DNA from: an archaeon
Lineage (GTDB): Archaea; Thermoproteota; Nitrososphaeria; Nitrososphaerales; Gagatemarchaeaceae
Assembly: GCA_021791695.1 (NCBI GenBank)
Contig: JAJYWC010000010.1
Span: forward strand, 1 to 58,163
DNA: 58,163 nt
Reading direction: 5' to 3'
Shown: in pieces, positions 25,975 to 35,500 of the stretch
How the letters are laid out: each line of letters begins with the position of its first letter
How positions within the stretch are numbered: the stretch's first letter is position 1
Program-made: the position numbers and the translations under genes
Notes under the pieces: model-generated
The model's input: only the letters and a program-made list of their open reading frames with translations
Told to the model about the DNA's origin: nothing
Databases searched by the model: none

Positions 25975-27030
25975 TCAGGTCGCGCAGGTCGGCTCCGTCG
26001 GCCATCCCTGCGAGCTGGTAAGAGTCATGACCCAGTTGGAGACGAAGATCTCCGACGAGTTGTTTCCGGGACCCGCCGACCCGAAGCCGCTTATCTGGAT
26101 CTCATTCGCTCCGGGGACTGAGCAGAAGGAGAGGACGTAGGGGAAGATATCGGTCGACGAGTTGTATCCGGGCACGTTGTAAAGGATCCCGTTACCGTAG
26201 AGGGAGACCAGACGCCCGGAGAGGTTCGGGCTGTTGGCGAAGTTGAAGCTGAAGGTGAGCGTCTGGGGGATGACGGGAGGCAGACTGACGTGTTGGACTG
26301 GCGGTGAGGCTGCGAGGTTGAGTTCCAGCGCTGCGGAAGCCCAGTCTCCTGGAGACGAGAACGTCGCAGGCACCGTGGATGGAGAGCTGATGCCGCTGAC
26401 CGCGTACTCAGCGAAGCCCTGCGATGACCCGCTGGACGGCGGCGATGCAGTGAAACTGGGGCCCGGTGAGTAACCGTTTGAACCCAGAGTGTTCACAACG
26501 CCGACGATGAACCCGAGGTTTGTGAAGGAGAGAGGGGAGACAGACACGGCCGTCGAGCCACCTGCTGGCGCGTTGCCGGTTCCTGTTGCCACTCCGGTAG
26601 TCTTGACACCGGAGAGTTCATAGACGAAGATATCAGAAACAAAGGGTGTGCCCGGGTAGGTGACGGTAATCGTGTCTACGCCGCTCGAAGCCGCCGTGGC
26701 GTAGTCTATCTGGGCGCACTGCAAATCAGCATGCGGGTCACAGATGAAAGCCGCTTGGGAGAAAGACGAACCGAACGTGTCCGTTACTCCCGAGGCCGAC
26801 GGGTTGAAGACGAAAGAAGCGATGGCCACCACCAACACGTCCCCGGAAGACACCGGGTTGGTGAATGTGACCGTTTGAATCGCAGAAGAGCAGGAATTGC
26901 ACCCTCCGCTCTTCTGCTGGACGAGCGGACTCGTAGCCGACGCCGGAAGCGGGGTCAAGAGAAGGAACGAACCTAAGAGGACCGCGACCAAGGCGAACGC
27001 CTTGACCTTGCTAAGAAGATCCACGGCCAT
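25975..27030 (-). CDS. Secreted protein of unknown function
   Basis: A 351-residue protein from ATG 27030. A TATA-like GATTAAATATGG at 27044-27055 predicts transcription start near 27024, so GTG 27024 or ATG 27030 are likelier than the upstream in-frame ATGs. LLSKVKAFALVAVLLGSFLL is a signal peptide. The mature domain has a CNSC pair, FTNPVSSGDVLVVAIASF, an ICDPHADLQC pair, VDTITVTYPGTPFVSDIFVY, and GDWASAALELNLAA near its end, which resembles beta-sandwich surface domains. A second region to the C-terminus contains LYGNGILYNVPGYN. No C-terminal anchor is seen. It lies downstream of the DUF359 kinase gene but has its own promoter. Confidence 0.72.
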   Translation of the reverse strand: MAVDLLSKVKAFALVAVLLGSFLLLTPLPASATSPLVQQKSGGCNSCSSAIQTVTFTNPVSSGDVLVVAIASFVFNPSASGVTDTFGSSFSQAAFICDPHADLQCAQIDYATAASSGVDTITVTYPGTPFVSDIFVYELSGVKTTGVATGTGNAPAGGSTAVSVSPLSFTNLGFIVGVVNTLGSNGYSPGPSFTASPPSSGSSQGFAEYAVSGISSPSTVPATFSSPGDWASAALELNLAASPPVQHVSLPPVIPQTLTFSFNFANSPNLSGRLVSLYGNGILYNVPGYNSSTDIFPYVLSFCSVPGANEIQISGFGSAGPGNNSSEIFVSNWVMTLTSSQGWPTEPTCAT

Positions 27031-27179
27031 CCACCCCATAACTCCATATTTAATCCTAAGCCCAATCATTCTGGCTTTGCAGCCCGCGACTCTTCCATGC
27101 GGCCGATACGGATACGAAGAGCCATCCTGGGAGACCGTTGGAGGCACGGGCCAGAGCCGTGAAGAGAGAGAGGCCGAGG

Positions 27180-27803
27180 CTAAGAACTCTCCCTCTTCAT
27201 CCTCATCATCAAGCGCTCCACGGACCGTTTGGCGCGCGCGTCCACCTCGACCATCACCACGCCGACGCCCGGCTGTCCGTAGTAGAGCGTGGAGCCCGGG
27301 GGCGCAGATTCGATCGCCGGGAGCGCGAGGAGGTCTTCCTCCCCGTCGATAATCACCCGGGCGGGCTTCTCGCCCGCGAAGGCCTCCTCTATGGCGCGGA
27401 TGGCCTCGAACGTGATAGAGCCGGCCGGGTTGGCTGCCGTGAACAGCCGAGCATATGGGACGTCGGGAGCCTCTCTCCTGGTCCTCCGTTCCACCTGGTC
27501 GATGACCTGCACGTCAGGGGTCCTCCCCAGTTCCTGCATCGTCTCGGTGACCCGATCGCCCACCGTCACCACGAGGGGAGACAACCGGAGCATCTGCTGG
27601 AAGGAAGCGGAACGGACCCCCTTTACAGAATAGACCCGGCCTACTGGCCTCTTCAGCGTCCTCCTCAGGCTCGGCGTGAGAATCAGGCGGACTTTCGGGA
27701 GCCCTAGCTTACCTTTAGCGCGTATCTTCCGGGCTTCTTTATGTTCAGAGTCTCGGCCACCTTCGAGTTCTTTGGGTCGAGCACTATCACGAGACCTGAC
27801 CAT
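27180..27803 (-). CDS. GTP-dependent dephospho-CoA kinase (DUF359/COG1909)
   Basis: The conserved domain begins KVRLILTPSLRRTLKRPVG and includes LSPLVVTVGDRVTETMQELG, VIDQVERRTRRE, ANPAGSITFEAIRAIEEAF and VIIDGEEDLLALPAIESAPPG, the acidic block characteristic of the archaeal enzyme that completes CoA synthesis using GTP. The start is a problem: the only ATG in frame is 27803, which overlaps Spt4 by 100 bases and adds a non-conserved basic leader, and no ATG, GTG or TTG occurs nearer the domain. A non-standard start close to 27720 is possible. The position after spt4 is the classical archaeal order. Confidence 0.85.
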   Translation of the reverse strand: MVRSRDSARPKELEGGRDSEHKEARKIRAKGKLGLPKVRLILTPSLRRTLKRPVGRVYSVKGVRSASFQQMLRLSPLVVTVGDRVTETMQELGRTPDVQVIDQVERRTRREAPDVPYARLFTAANPAGSITFEAIRAIEEAFAGEKPARVIIDGEEDLLALPAIESAPPGSTLYYGQPGVGVVMVEVDARAKRSVERLMMRMKRESS

Positions 27804-27889
27804 TCGTCACTCAGCTCGTTCGAGCCGTCGTTCGGGCACTTCTTCTCCGTCGTGAGCATGTGGCACTTTCTGCAAGCGAGTTCCTTCAT
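27704..27889 (-). CDS. spt4: Transcription elongation factor Spt4
   Basis: A 61-residue zinc-binding protein: MKELACRKCHMLTTEKKCPN gives a CxxC and a further Cys (the fourth ligand appears to be missing or replaced). SDEWSGLVIVLDPKNSKVAE is the conserved Spt4 core that pairs with the Spt5 NGN domain on RNA polymerase. It lies nine bases downstream of rpoE and overlaps the DUF359 gene. Confidence 0.92.
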   Translation of the reverse strand: MKELACRKCHMLTTEKKCPNDGSNELSDEWSGLVIVLDPKNSKVAETLNIKKPGRYALKVS

Positions 27890-27898
27890 CTGCTATCA

Positions 27899-28483
27899 CT
27901 ACTGGGCCGCCCGGGCTTCTGCCTTGGCCTGCTTGGCGGCCTTCGCCACGTCCTCTTCGATCCACTCGAGGGCCCCCAGGTAGGGCTGTCTGCAGGTCAC
28001 GCCTATCTTGCCCATCGAGATGCCGTGGCCGAGCGAGACGGCCGTGATGCGGACGCGGACCTTGCTCCCGACCTTGAGGGAGCGCTTACTCTGCGAGGCC
28101 ATGACCACACCCGACTTTACGTCGCTGGTGAGGTAGTCGTCCATGATCTGGCTGAGGTGGAGGAGGGCATCTGTCGGTCCGATCCTGACGAAAGCGCCGA
28201 AATCTGTTATCTCTACGATCTCGCCCTCGATTATCTCCTGCTTGAGCGGGAAGAACGCGAAGACCTCGAACTTCACCTTGTGGTAGGTAGCCCCGTCTCC
28301 GGCGATTATCTTCCCTACCTTGTCTATCTTGACGTTGGTGACGAGGACGAGGTAACCATATTCGGGGTTGATGGTGCTCTCGTACTTCAGCTTCAGCAGC
28401 TCCAAGGCGACATTCTCTAGGGAAGCGCCGAACCTGTTTGGTGGGACGCGAACGACGTCCTCAAGTTCGACTAGCTGGAACAA
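27899..28483 (-). CDS. rpoE: RNA polymerase subunit Rpo7/RpoE
   Basis: A 194-residue protein. The N-terminal RNP-like domain has LEDVVRVPPNRFGASLENVA and YGYLVLVTNVKIDKVGKI, followed by the C-terminal S1 domain EGEIVEITDFGAFVRIGPTD with LLHLSQIMDDYLTSDVKSG. The Ala/Lys-rich tail after residue 175 is longer than usual. It forms the stalk with Rpo4. Translation appears to start at TTG 28483. A TATA box at 28511-28520 gives a leader of about seven bases, so rpoE-spt4-DUF359 can be transcribed separately from aIF2-gamma. Confidence 0.94.
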   Translation of the reverse strand: MFQLVELEDVVRVPPNRFGASLENVALELLKLKYESTINPEYGYLVLVTNVKIDKVGKIIAGDGATYHKVKFEVFAFFPLKQEIIEGEIVEITDFGAFVRIGPTDALLHLSQIMDDYLTSDVKSGVVMASQSKRSLKVGSKVRVRITAVSLGHGISMGKIGVTCRQPYLGALEWIEEDVAKAAKQAKAEARAAQ

Positions 28484-28510
28484 TATGAATAACTTTGTAG
28501 GGGCCTATTC

Positions 28511-28520
28511 CACTTATACT
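28511..28520 (-). promoter_or_regulatory. TATA box of rpoE
   Basis: AGTATAAGTG on the minus strand is about 33 bases before the TTG start at 28483. Confidence 0.55.
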
Positions 28521-28543
28521 AAAGTTTATTCTGGCAGGCGCCT

Positions 28544-28909
28544 CTACAGCGATACCCGGCCGCCACTCAGGGATACCACCCTGACGTTGGAAGCCTTCAG
28601 CTGACGGATGAGCTCCCCGTCCAGGGTAGCGACGAAGGCGTCGTCTCCCAGCGCGAGCGAGACCAGCTCGTCGTCGGCGCTGCCGCTCCCGACCGCCTTT
28701 TCGAGCTTGAGCTCGCCTCTGTCGACCATGTCCTTCGCAACCGAGGCGTACCTGGCGGCTCGCCCGTTGCCTCGGGACAGCCTGACGAGCTCGTCGTAGA
28801 CGGTGTCGATGACGACAGCATCGAAACTCCCCAGCCGCTCGAGCATGTCCTCGCGCCAGGGTGTCGGGCGCTCCATGACGGCGATAAGGAAGCTGCTGTC
28901 GAAGAGCAC
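28544..28909 (-). CDS. PIN-domain protein of the aIF2-gamma operon (Fcf1/COG1412-like)
   Basis: A 121-residue protein from GTG 28909, 14 bases after the aIF2-gamma stop (the frame is open to 28957 inside that gene). VLFDSSFLIAVMERPTPWR has the first acidic residue, AVVIDTVYDELVRLSRG the second, SGSADDELVSLALGD the third and FVATLDGELIRQLKAS the last. Its fixed place after aIF2-gamma in many archaea suggests a housekeeping RNase role, perhaps in rRNA processing, rather than a toxin. No antitoxin is adjacent. Confidence 0.85.
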   Translation of the reverse strand: MLFDSSFLIAVMERPTPWREDMLERLGSFDAVVIDTVYDELVRLSRGNGRAARYASVAKDMVDRGELKLEKAVGSGSADDELVSLALGDDAFVATLDGELIRQLKASNVRVVSLSGGRVSL

Positions 28910-28923
28910 CCTTCGGTGGGGCG

Positions 28924-31900
28924 CTACTTTACGATGCCCGACCCGATCAGGCGCCATCTTTCGGCAATCCTCCTGCTCAGCGCTACGCGCGAGCCCTTCT
29001 CGGCAACGACCGGCTTGCGCAGGTCCACCTCCGCCACCGTGTCCCTGGCCGAGGTGACAGTGCCGAGGGTGGCGGCCGTCCCGATGTTGAGCCTTAGCGA
29101 CTCGCCTACCCTGACCTTATCTACCTTGAGCATCTCTGACGAGCCCACCGCCTGCTCGAAGAGCTGCAGCTCAATGGTGATGTGGGTCTTCGCTGAAGGG
29201 AGGGAGCCGGGCTTACCGAGGAGGCTGCCGACCATCAGGTCGCCCTTGGTGAGGGCCGGGTCGAGGTAAGTCCCGAGAGAGACCAGCCCTCCAGGCCCGA
29301 CCTTCTCCGCCATACCCACGCCCGTGCCGAGGCTCGCGACCTTCGTTATGAGGGGTGCGTACTTTCCGCGGTCGTCAGCCAGCCCCGGTGAGATCTCGAC
29401 CTCGTCCCCGACGCTGAGCTGCCCCCTGGTAACGCTCCCCCCGAGCACGCCTCCCACCAGCGCTGAGATGTCCGTCCCCGGCTTGTTCACGTCGAAGCTC
29501 CTGAGGACCACCATCCGTGCATCGGCAGAGGCATCCCTCTGCGGCGTGGGGATCTTCTCCTCAATCGCCTCGATCAGGGCGTCGATGTTTATCCTGTGCT
29601 GAGCGGAGACCGGGATTATCGGCGCGTCGGCCGCTATCGTCCCCGATAGGAAGTTCTTGATGGCCTCGTGGTTCTTCCTCGCGCCCTCCGAGTCCACCCT
29701 GTCTATCTTGTTCTGGACTATGACCATCTTCTTCATGCCGAGCATCTGGAGGGCGAGCATGTGCTCCCTGGTCTGGGGCATGGGTACGGGCTCGTTCGCA
29801 GCGATCACGAGGATGGCCCCGTCCATCACAGCGGCACCCGCCAGCATGTTGGTCATCAGGCTCTCGTGTCCTGGAGAGTCGACGAAGCTCACAGTCCGCA
29901 GAAGCTGCGTCTCCTGGCCGCACACGGGACAGACTGGGGAGGTGGAGTATGCCTCGGGCGGAGGCGTGTGCGCGCACTTGTAGAATGCGGCGTCCGCGTA
30001 GCCGACCTTGATCGTGATACCTCGCTTCAGTTCCTCGCTGTGAGCGCTGGCCCAGACGCCTGTTATCGCCGCTACCAGGCTGGTGTTGTGGCACACCGTC
30101 GCCCCCTTTCCCGCCACGAAGTTGGCATATTCCGGGACCGCCAGGTCGTAGACCAGACCGCTGTACTCCTCCCTCTTCACCCCGACTATCTTGTCGAACT
30201 CGAGGGAGGACCCGGCCAGGGTCCTGAGCTGCTCAAGCGCTGCGTTGGATGTCCTGAGGGTCGAGGCGGTCGAGACCCTCAGGTGGTCGGCTATGGCCCG
30301 GAGTTCGGCGCCCGAGCCGTCTCTGAGTATTCTTGCGAGCTTCTTTCTGCTGTATCCTAGTCTACTCGCCACGGCTTGGAGCGACGAGGAAGTCAGTTCC
30401 ATGTGCCGCCTGAGGCGGGTCCCGTCCGGAGAAAGCCGGGCTAGCGACTGCTCGACTGCCCCGAGGTGCTGATCGACAGAGTCGATCACCATCAGCAGCT
30501 TTGTCCTTGAGATCCTTCCGGTCTTCGCAGCCCCCTGATAAGCCCCATACCACGGAGCACCCTTCATGTTCGGTATCGCCAGATTCCCTTCGAAGCTCTC
30601 CCTGAGCAGTCCGGAGCTCCTGAACAGAGACCGGAGGGTCTCAACGGCTATCGGGATGCTCATGTCCGTTTCTTTGGTCTGCTTCGGAATTCTGTCGAGG
30701 TAGCTCTTCAACCTGTGTTGGACGCGCGCGTCCTCGAACCCTATCACATCGGCGAAGAGCCTCAGGTCCCTGCGCCCCGAGATCGTGATGCGGCCGTATT
30801 CCTTCAGGCCCTTCTTGGTCCGGCTCTTCTTCACGGAGAACCTTGGGACGATTCCGAACGACTGCAGCAGATACCCGATGATGACTATGTTCTTCTCGTT
30901 GAGCTGTGAGACCATGACCTGCCCCGAGCGTGGGTTGAACTCGCCGTCGAGCGTCAGGAACGCGCGAAGGAAAGCCGCCTTGAGCTCCTTCGGAAGCCTG
31001 CAGACCCAGTCTGCGATTCCGCACCTTGTCTCGTCACCCGGAACGAACCCGAACCTCAACCGCAGGTAGTCTACGAATGGCTTGTTGAATATGGCGAAGG
31101 CCCCCCTTGGGTAGCTCTTCACATTCTGTCCAAGTCTCTCTTCGGTAACCCTAAGGAAATCCCGGAGTATGGCCCGCTGTACGGTCTGCGTTACCGCGAC
31201 TGAGTTGGGTCTGCTGGTGCCTTCTGCCCACACGAACGCGAACCACCTCGCAATGTCTGAGTCGACTCCTGCGATGTGCCTCAGCCTCCTTATCGGCCTG
31301 GTTCGCCCGTGTCTCTGCTCGAGCAGGAACTCGTCCTGCCTGAGGAGGTACCGGGGTCCGGACTTGAAGACCTCCACCACCCTCCGCCTCTCGTCGGAAG
31401 TCGGAGTCCTCGCAGCCTGCGCTATCTTGGAATAGGAGCCGCGGCCGACCCGGGCAAGGACGGACAACCTACTCCTGGAGAGCCCGGTCAGCATCCTCAT
31501 CTTCTCGAATTCGGCGGCCGGCAGTCCGGAGAAGTCCGAAAATCCAGAGGTCAGAGACCTGAGCCTCTCGTAGTCGTCCCAGGTGACGACCTCGTAGAGT
31601 TTCTTGAGCTCGGGCATAGGGTCAGGGAGAGATACGGACTCCTCCAGGGGCACCCGGGACAGGAAGGTCGCGTAGTCACCCGGGCGTATGTCCCTGGCCT
31701 TGACCCACTGCAGCGTCCCTCTTCTGTTGACCAAAAGCGGGTGTTCGGGCGTCACCGTGAGCGACCGGCCGGACTTTCCCGAGACGGTGAACATTGGACC
31801 TGAATAGTCCTCGACGTAGAACATCGACGCCGCTTTCACGGCTTCGAGCTTCGCGTTCAGGCTCACCACGCTGTTGCCGTCGAAACGATAGACCTCTCCG

Positions 31901-32100
31901 CCGTCCACTCGGCTGAGCAGCGTTCCCGTCGTCTTTACCGCTCTGAGTATGTCCGAGCCCGTTACTGGGACGCCGTCCAGCAGGACGTACTGGTCGATCC
32001 TTTGACACTTGCCGTGGTCGACGTGGCCGCTGGTCCCGATGTTACACTCGGGCTGCTTCGGGATACGCCTTATCGGGACTGTCTCTGTCGCTTGCTCCAT
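28924..32100 (-). CDS. eif2g: Translation initiation factor aIF2 subunit gamma, intein-containing precursor
   Basis: A 1058-residue precursor that should splice to a 417-residue GTPase. The N-extein is residues 1-31, ending in the P-loop GTSGHVDHGK. The intein is residues 32-672. The C-extein resumes with TSLVAAITGVWASAHSEELK and includes the zinc motif region CAHTPPP...CPVCG, FVDSPGHESLMTNML (G3), VQNKIDRVDS (NKxD) and the two beta-barrel domains. aIF2-gamma carries initiator tRNA to the ribosome with GTP. It is flanked by rps6e upstream and a PIN gene downstream, the usual archaeal order. Without splicing the P-loop is split and the factor cannot work. Confidence 0.95.
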   Translation of the reverse strand: MEQATETVPIRRIPKQPECNIGTSGHVDHGKCQRIDQYVLLDGVPVTGSDILRAVKTTGTLLSRVDGGEVYRFDGNSVVSLNAKLEAVKAASMFYVEDYSGPMFTVSGKSGRSLTVTPEHPLLVNRRGTLQWVKARDIRPGDYATFLSRVPLEESVSLPDPMPELKKLYEVVTWDDYERLRSLTSGFSDFSGLPAAEFEKMRMLTGLSRSRLSVLARVGRGSYSKIAQAARTPTSDERRRVVEVFKSGPRYLLRQDEFLLEQRHGRTRPIRRLRHIAGVDSDIARWFAFVWAEGTSRPNSVAVTQTVQRAILRDFLRVTEERLGQNVKSYPRGAFAIFNKPFVDYLRLRFGFVPGDETRCGIADWVCRLPKELKAAFLRAFLTLDGEFNPRSGQVMVSQLNEKNIVIIGYLLQSFGIVPRFSVKKSRTKKGLKEYGRITISGRRDLRLFADVIGFEDARVQHRLKSYLDRIPKQTKETDMSIPIAVETLRSLFRSSGLLRESFEGNLAIPNMKGAPWYGAYQGAAKTGRISRTKLLMVIDSVDQHLGAVEQSLARLSPDGTRLRRHMELTSSSLQAVASRLGYSRKKLARILRDGSGAELRAIADHLRVSTASTLRTSNAALEQLRTLAGSSLEFDKIVGVKREEYSGLVYDLAVPEYANFVAGKGATVCHNTSLVAAITGVWASAHSEELKRGITIKVGYADAAFYKCAHTPPPEAYSTSPVCPVCGQETQLLRTVSFVDSPGHESLMTNMLAGAAVMDGAILVIAANEPVPMPQTREHMLALQMLGMKKMVIVQNKIDRVDSEGARKNHEAIKNFLSGTIAADAPIIPVSAQHRINIDALIEAIEEKIPTPQRDASADARMVVLRSFDVNKPGTDISALVGGVLGGSVTRGQLSVGDEVEISPGLADDRGKYAPLITKVASLGTGVGMAEKVGPGGLVSLGTYLDPALTKGDLMVGSLLGKPGSLPSAKTHITIELQLFEQAVGSSEMLKVDKVRVGESLRLNIGTAATLGTVTSARDTVAEVDLRKPVVAEKGSRVALSRRIAERWRLIGSGIVK
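30085..32007 (-). mobile_element. Intein with LAGLIDADG endonuclease in aIF2-gamma, P-loop insertion
   Basis: A 641-residue intein between Lys31 and Thr673 of the precursor. The first residue is Cys32 and the end is CHN before Thr, all the residues needed for splicing. LTVTPEHPLLVN (about residue 114) is block B. Two endonuclease motifs are visible: SDIARWFAFVWAEG near 280-294 and FLRAFLTLDGEFN near 377-389. Between the endonuclease and the C-terminal splicing blocks (GLVYDLAVPEYANFVAG) are about 150 residues with helix-turn-helix-like sequence (LQAVASRLGYSRKKLARIL), which may be DNA-binding. The motifs look intact, so it may still be mobile. Confidence 0.93.
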
Positions 32101-32130
32101 GAGGACCGTTGTCGAGTTTCGAATTTCGGT

Positions 32131-32140
32131 GATAATTAAA
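32131..32140 (-). promoter_or_regulatory. TATA box of aIF2-gamma
   Basis: TTTAATTATC on the minus strand, about 35 bases before ATG 32100; predicted leader about nine bases. Confidence 0.65.
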
Positions 32141-32158
32141 CGTGCTGCGGTCGGACGG

Positions 32159-32500
32159 TTACTCTGCCTTCGCTACGTTGAGCTGGTAGATCTCTTCGGT
32201 GACCGTGCCGCCCCTCACGAGCTTCCTTCTCTTCTCCCCCTCGACGGAGTTCCGGAAGCCGACGCCCTCGGTCATCAGGACGTACCTCTTGCCGCTGCCT
32301 AAAACGTCGCCCCTCATCGGGAACCCCGCCTTGTCGCTCCCGCCCGTGATCTTGACCTTGTAGTTCTGGCCGACGACGCTCAGGTCCACCACTTCGCCCA
32401 CCTTGCGGCCCACGAATATCTGGGCTGTCGAGTCCTTCGCCTCCAGGACCTCGGACTTGCCCGTCTTGGGGTCCGACACGACGATCTTGAACTGGGCCAT
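32159..32500 (-). CDS. rps6e: 30S ribosomal protein S6e
   Basis: A 113-residue protein: MAQFKIVVSDPKTGKSEVLE, FVGRKVGEVVDLSVVGQNYK, ITGGSDKAGFPMRGDVLGSG and RKLVRGGTVTEEIYQLNV are the conserved S6e blocks. The archaeal form lacks the phosphorylated C-terminal tail of the eukaryotic protein, as here. It lies between aIF5B and aIF2-gamma, each with its own TATA box. Confidence 0.96.
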   Translation of the reverse strand: MAQFKIVVSDPKTGKSEVLEAKDSTAQIFVGRKVGEVVDLSVVGQNYKVKITGGSDKAGFPMRGDVLGSGKRYVLMTEGVGFRNSVEGEKRRKLVRGGTVTEEIYQLNVAKAE

Positions 32501-32525
32501 CTTTCGGAGACCCCTCCGGAACGCG

Positions 32526-32534
32526 TTAATAAAT
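32526..32534 (-). promoter_or_regulatory. TATA box of rps6e
   Basis: ATTTATTAA on the minus strand is about 30 bases before ATG 32500, so the mRNA should be nearly leaderless. Confidence 0.65.
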
Positions 32535-32545
32535 GGTAGGTGGGG

Positions 32546-35500
32546 TCAGAACCCGTACATCATATCCTTGACCGAGCGGATGGAGATTATCTCGTTGAGG
32601 GCCTCCTGGTCGTCCTCCTTCAGCGTGCCGGCGAGCTCCCCCTTCAGCAGCTTCACGTCGTGGGAGGTCGGGAAGCTGTAGAGCGAGTCGTTCTCCCGGA
32701 TCTGCCTCCCGAGGGTCGGCCCCCGGACCGATATCGCCACCTGCATCCCCTTGGTCGCTTCCTGGACGGGCTTTGCGTTCTCCTGTATCTGCTCCACCGT
32801 ACCAAGCTCCACGCCCGATGAGTCCATCAGGCGGACCTTGGGTTTCAGCCTCCCGGCGACCACCTCGACCCCGAACACGGCGGGGTCGTTCCTGCGGAAG
32901 AACATCCCGGGAAGGGCCTTCAGCTTCGCCGGAGGGACTATCGTGGAGAGCACGCTGCGCTCGTCATGCTCGCGCTTCGTCGCCGCCCACTGGACGTATC
33001 CCTCTATCGCGTCGTAGATCACGTCCGAGGTGATTATCTGCGCCTTGGCCGCCGCTTCCTTCGCCTCCGGCACGACCTTCACGTCGAACCCGATGATCGC
33101 ACCGAGGTACGGGTCGTGTTCCGCCACGGCCTCGGCCTCGATCATGTCCCTCTTCGTGATGTCGCCGATGTCGGCCATCCTGACGGGGATCTCCCGCTGG
33201 TCGAGCATCCGGATGAGCGCCTCGAGACCGCCGATGTTCCCCGCCTTGACTATCACGCCGTCGATGTCGACCTTCGACACAAGCGTCCCCAGGTCCTTCT
33301 CCGCTTCGCTCTTTATCGTCTGGAACTCCTTCTCGTCATGGAAGGCTATGACCGACGTGCCCGGTATGACTCCGTCCAGTTCGGTCGAGACGAGCTTCAC
33401 GCCCGCCGCCGAGTAGACCTCCTGGACGGGGGTGAACTTGTCGCGAGGATCCCTCATCTCGTCGAGCGGCTTGGGCATGAAGAGCGCCTTCACCTTTGAC
33501 GCTATCGCTCCATCGCGTCTTACCAACACTATCTTATCGCCGACGGCGAGCCTCCCCTCCGTGAGTATGATGTTGGCGGTCTGGCCTATTCCCGTCTCCT
33601 CCTGCAGCTCGAGGATTATTCCGCGCGCCCTGCCCTTCTCGTCGACGGCGACCAGCTTCTCGGAGAGGAACTGCTGCGCCAGTCCTATCAGGACGGCCAG
33701 CAGCTCTGGCATCCCTACCCCGTATCTGGCGGATATCGGGACGATTGAGACCTGCTTGCGGAAGTCCTTCACCCTGTAGAACGCATCCGAGTCGAAACCG
33801 AGCCTTGAGAGCCCGCCGACTACGTTGTAGAGGCGCTCCTCAAGCTCGTCGCTCCACTGGGGCGGCTGCTCCTTTATGACGCTGGCGAGGTACCCCTTCG
33901 ACTCCTTCCTCCAGCCCTTGATCATGTCCACCTTGTTCAGGGCTACGAGGAAGGGGACCTTTCTCTGCTTGAGTATCTCGATGCTCTCGAGTGTCTGGTT
34001 CTCGAGCCCCTTCAGGACGTCCACGAGCACTATTGCGATGTCCGCCGCCGACCCTCCTCGCATCCTCAGGTTCGAGAATACTTCGTGCCCCGGGGTGTCA
34101 ATGATCAGGAGGCCAGGGATTTTGAGCTGGGCCCCCGTCTTGTTCATTATCTGGCCGGAGATCGATGTCAGCGTCTCCATCGGGAAGAAGCTGGCCCCGA
34201 TCTCCTGGGTTATCCCGCCGGCCTCCCTTCCCTGGACGCTAGTACCGCGAAGCTTGTCCAAGAAGCTTGTGTTGTGGATGATGAGGCCGTTCGCAAGGAA
34301 GTTATGGCAGTCGTCAACGGTGAAGTCATAAACGAAACACCCTCCTTGAATCTCCTCCACGGAAGTGACCTGAACGGTAGCGAAGTCCTCAATCAGCCTC
34401 TGAGCGGACTGGTTCTCATAGGTCGGTACGACGGATGGCAGTCTCCTGAGCACATATCTGCTGAGCTTCTGGTGCGCTTCGGAGCTGGTCAGCTGGAACT
34501 GGTCATCCCATATGGCCCGGTTGGAGTCCATGACAGACCTCAGGAAGTCGCCCGGAATCGGAGTTGTGTCGAAGACTCGATTTGTCTCCGAACTAGACAG
34601 GGTCCTTCTTGCACAGAGCATCTTCTCCTTGTCCTTGAAACCCACATGCTTGAGGAAAGCAGAGATGTTGTCCTTTCCGCTGATGAAAATCTCCCGGGAG
34701 CGAGTCTTCTTTCCGGAATAGGACAGGCATCCGAACCGTTGCAGCAGCATCGGGAGCTGCTTCATGAGCATCCGACTCTCGCAACCCGCACCGACGTACT
34801 TCCCTTCCTGGACGAAGCCTTCCGCGTCAAAGAAGCCGCGCAAGAACGCCGCTACCTGAAGGTCGGGCATGATGGAGACGAGCTCGGGGATCCTCAGGTT
34901 CCTGGTCTTGTCACTCTCGGGATACTCGAAGGCCTCGGTCAGGAACCTTGCGAGGGTCTTGCCCCCTCTGTGTGAAACGATGCAGAAGGACCTGCGCCAT
35001 GCTCGGCTCGCTCCCACCCCGAAGGCTGACATCAATGAGTCCAGGAAAGCATCCATTATGCTGTCGGAGGAGTTGGCCAAGTCGCCACTTCCGGCAACAC
35101 CATCCCCATACAGCAGGCCGACGACATAGGAGAGCGACTCAAAGCCCCGGCCATCCCTCGGCAGTCTTATCCACGGAGACCCCTGTGAGGCCCGGCGCTT
35201 TGGCGAGGAGAATCTTATTCCTTCCACGGAGTCATAAGCCAATGCGAGCGGGATTCCCAGAGACGCAGCGAGTTTGCGGAAGGCGCCAGCCCGATAGTAG
35301 CCTTGCCTAACATGAAACATCAACTCTTTGTCTCCAATCTCGGCTCCGACCCTCTCGCGACCTCCCCGGGAGAAGTCAGCTATCCGTTTGTTCAGGGAAG
35401 AAGAGACTCTGACAAGGAAGTCGTCCGAGAGCCTGAGCAGAATCTCGGACTTTAAGTTGAGGAGGTCGCCTTCGGCGGTGCAGGTCTTCGAAGGGAGAAC

